Positions 63,243 to 64,000 of a DNA stretch of 64,000 bases are shown piece by piece. Each line of letters opens with the position of its first letter. The first letter of the stretch is position 1. This stretch comes from Dyella jiangningensis (GTDB lineage Bacteria > Pseudomonadota > Gammaproteobacteria > Xanthomonadales > Rhodanobacteraceae). Location: contig NZ_NFZS01000007.1 of NCBI RefSeq assembly GCF_003264855.1, forward strand, positions 82,104 through 146,103, written 5' to 3'. A program made the position numbers and the translations under genes. The notes under the pieces are model-generated. The model saw only the letters and a program-made list of their open reading frames with translations. It was not told the origin of the DNA and searched no databases.

Positions 63243-63641
63243 TCAACGCACGATTGTGCCGGCCGCATCGCCCGGCTTCAATGTGGCCTCGAGCCTCACG
63301 GAGCGCAGCTTCTTCCAGAGCAGGTGCAGTTCGTCGAGCAGCTCCGGGCCCGGCAGGCTCACGGCCTGCTCGCGCGCCATCACCATGAGGTCGATGGGCG
63401 GAAGCTCAAGGCGGTGGCGCCGGAAGGATTCGCGCACCAGGCGCTTGATGCGGTTGCGATCGACCGCGCGCTTGGACACGCGCTTGGAAATGGCCAGCCC
63501 CAGGCGCGGGTGGTCCAGATCATTCGGACGATAGCGCACAGAAAAACAGCGGCCGCCGAAGCGGCCGCTGGCATGACGCAGAGCAGCGAAATCACCGGCG
63601 CGGCGAAGCCGCGCCTCGCGCGGCAGGCCGGCGGCACGCAT
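63243..63641 (-). CDS. rnpA: Ribonuclease P protein component
   Basis: A 132-residue basic protein of RNase P that assists the RNA in tRNA 5' maturation. The signature ISKRVSKRAVDRNRIKRLVR is present near residues 50-70, and the start MRAAGLPREARLRRAGDFAAL is typical. The start lies 14 bp after the rpmH stop; the longer frame through rpmH in another phase is spurious. Its C-terminal tail (LEATLKPGDAAGTIVR) is non-conserved. Confidence 0.95.
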   Translation of the reverse strand: MRAAGLPREARLRRAGDFAALRHASGRFGGRCFSVRYRPNDLDHPRLGLAISKRVSKRAVDRNRIKRLVRESFRRHRLELPPIDLMVMAREQAVSLPGPELLDELHLLWKKLRSVRLEATLKPGDAAGTIVR

Positions 63642-63655
63642 GGTGAGCGCGCCGC

Positions 63656-63793
63656 TTACGGGATCAGGCGCTTGCGGCCCTTGGCGCGACGTGCGTTCAG
63701 GACCTTGCGGCCATCGGCGGTCGCCATGCGGGCGCGGAAACCGTGGGTACGGGCGCGCTTGAGCTTGCTGGGTTGGAAGGTACGCTTCGACAT
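63656..63793 (-). CDS. rpmH: 50S ribosomal protein L34
   Basis: A 45-residue, Arg/Lys-rich ribosomal protein: [20 protein letters not shown], then [20 protein letters not shown] and KRLIP. Its start varies from the usual MKRTFQPS by an inserted serine, as in other xanthomonads. It is first gene of rpmH-rnpA-yidC and is preceded by a near-consensus promoter (63831-63860). dnaA should begin to the right of the window. Confidence 0.97.
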   Translation of the reverse strand: MSKRTFQPSKLKRARTHGFRARMATADGRKVLNARRAKGRKRLIP

Positions 63794-63830
63794 GGCTCTG
63801 TCCGAAGTTAAAGTGATAAAAAGGTTGGAA

Positions 63831-63860
63831 ATTATGCGGGGTTACGGCAGGCCCTGTCAA
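63831..63860 (-). promoter_or_regulatory. Sigma-70 promoter of rpmH-rnpA-yidC
   Basis: On the minus strand TTGACA (63855-63860) is followed after 18 bp by CATAAT (63831-63836), about 38 bp upstream of the rpmH start. This is the best promoter match I see in the window. Confidence 0.8.
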
Positions 63861-63877
63861 ATCCTTCGCCAAAAAGG

Positions 63878-63926
63878 TTGACAGAAGCCTGTTCGCTTCC
63901 TGTGGATATCCATGTGGATATCCATG
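63878..63926 (+). promoter_or_regulatory. Candidate dnaA promoter element and tandem DnaA-box-like repeats
   Basis: A TTGACA hexamer at 63878-63883 points rightwards. Two perfect tandem 12-mers TGTGGATATCCA lie at 63901-63912 and 63913-63924; their complement contains ATATCCACA, one base from the DnaA box TTATCCACA. The position upstream of the expected dnaA suits dnaA autoregulation or part of the origin. Confidence 0.5.
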
Positions 63927-64000
63927 CCATGAAGGAGGGCTCGTGCTGCTAGACTTGCCGGTCCACCCCGCGCGAAAGCGCTCCTTCCAGTGGTTGAAAA

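Overview
The window is GC-rich gammaproteobacterial chromosome. Gene content and protein style (algZ/algR-hemC linkage, lptM-dapF-DUF484-xerC, two S9 dipeptidyl-peptidase-like enzymes, a PNGase A-type enzyme, many GTAG-type REP palindromes) suggest order Lysobacterales (Xanthomonadales), most likely family Rhodanobacteraceae (Dyella/Luteibacter/Frateuria-like). The species cannot be fixed from sequence reading alone. The right edge lies just upstream of dnaA: mnmE, yidC, rnpA and rpmH run leftwards, and the last 200 bp hold the rpmH promoter and DnaA-box-like repeats, so the window ends beside the replication origin.

Layout. 0-2.2 kb: 3' part of an AraC regulator, then 1.5 kb of stacked intergenic repeats. 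2.2-13.4 kb: S9 peptidase, esterase, AlgZ/AlgR-like two-component pair followed by hemC, DUF481 outer-membrane protein, polytopic membrane protein, WYL regulator, patatin, DUF488. 13.4-18.3 kb: glycosyltransferase 2, another repeat block, parB-parA-rsmG, SPFH protein. 18.5-26.5 kb: pirin, DinB, UPF0149, xthA, prlC, NTE-like cNMP/patatin protein, gamma carbonic anhydrase, small tyrosine phosphatase. 26.5-28.5 kb: a TonB-like protein, a truncated paralogue of it, and a small lipoprotein between them. 28.6-39.9 kb: a surface/secretion block with a PNGase A-like secreted amidase, an OmpR-type regulator convergent with its histidine kinase, a trimeric autotransporter adhesin, a subtilisin-like protease and an outer-membrane protein. 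39.9-50.8 kb: aroE, a RimK-type ligase with a GNAT partner, then lptM-dapF-DUF484-xerC and hslVU. 51-63.8 kb: S9 peptidase, GST, Spy-like protein, ribokinase, ftsK, a lipoprotein, mnmE, yidC, rnpA, rpmH.

The most interesting structure is at 28.6-36.5 kb. The response regulator and kinase genes are convergent, and each shares its upstream region with a divergently transcribed surface gene (regulator with PNGase, kinase with adhesin). Both upstream regions carry a similar triple GTGA direct repeat at roughly one-helical-turn spacing. This suggests one regulon for a glycan-removing enzyme and an adhesin, possibly for a plant- or fungus-associated lifestyle; that is inference. Other points of note are a pair of lipoproteins sharing a C-terminal domain (one carries the LptM motif), a domain shared between the TonB-like protein and a stand-alone neighbour, and a rich repeat ecology: head-to-head REP pairs with two flank subtypes, REPs that supply gene stop codons, and a 139-bp cassette present in some copies of a composite repeat and cleanly absent from others. 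I see no rRNA, tRNA, CRISPR array, prophage or transposase gene. Many long reading frames opposite real genes are GC-rich shadows and were left out.
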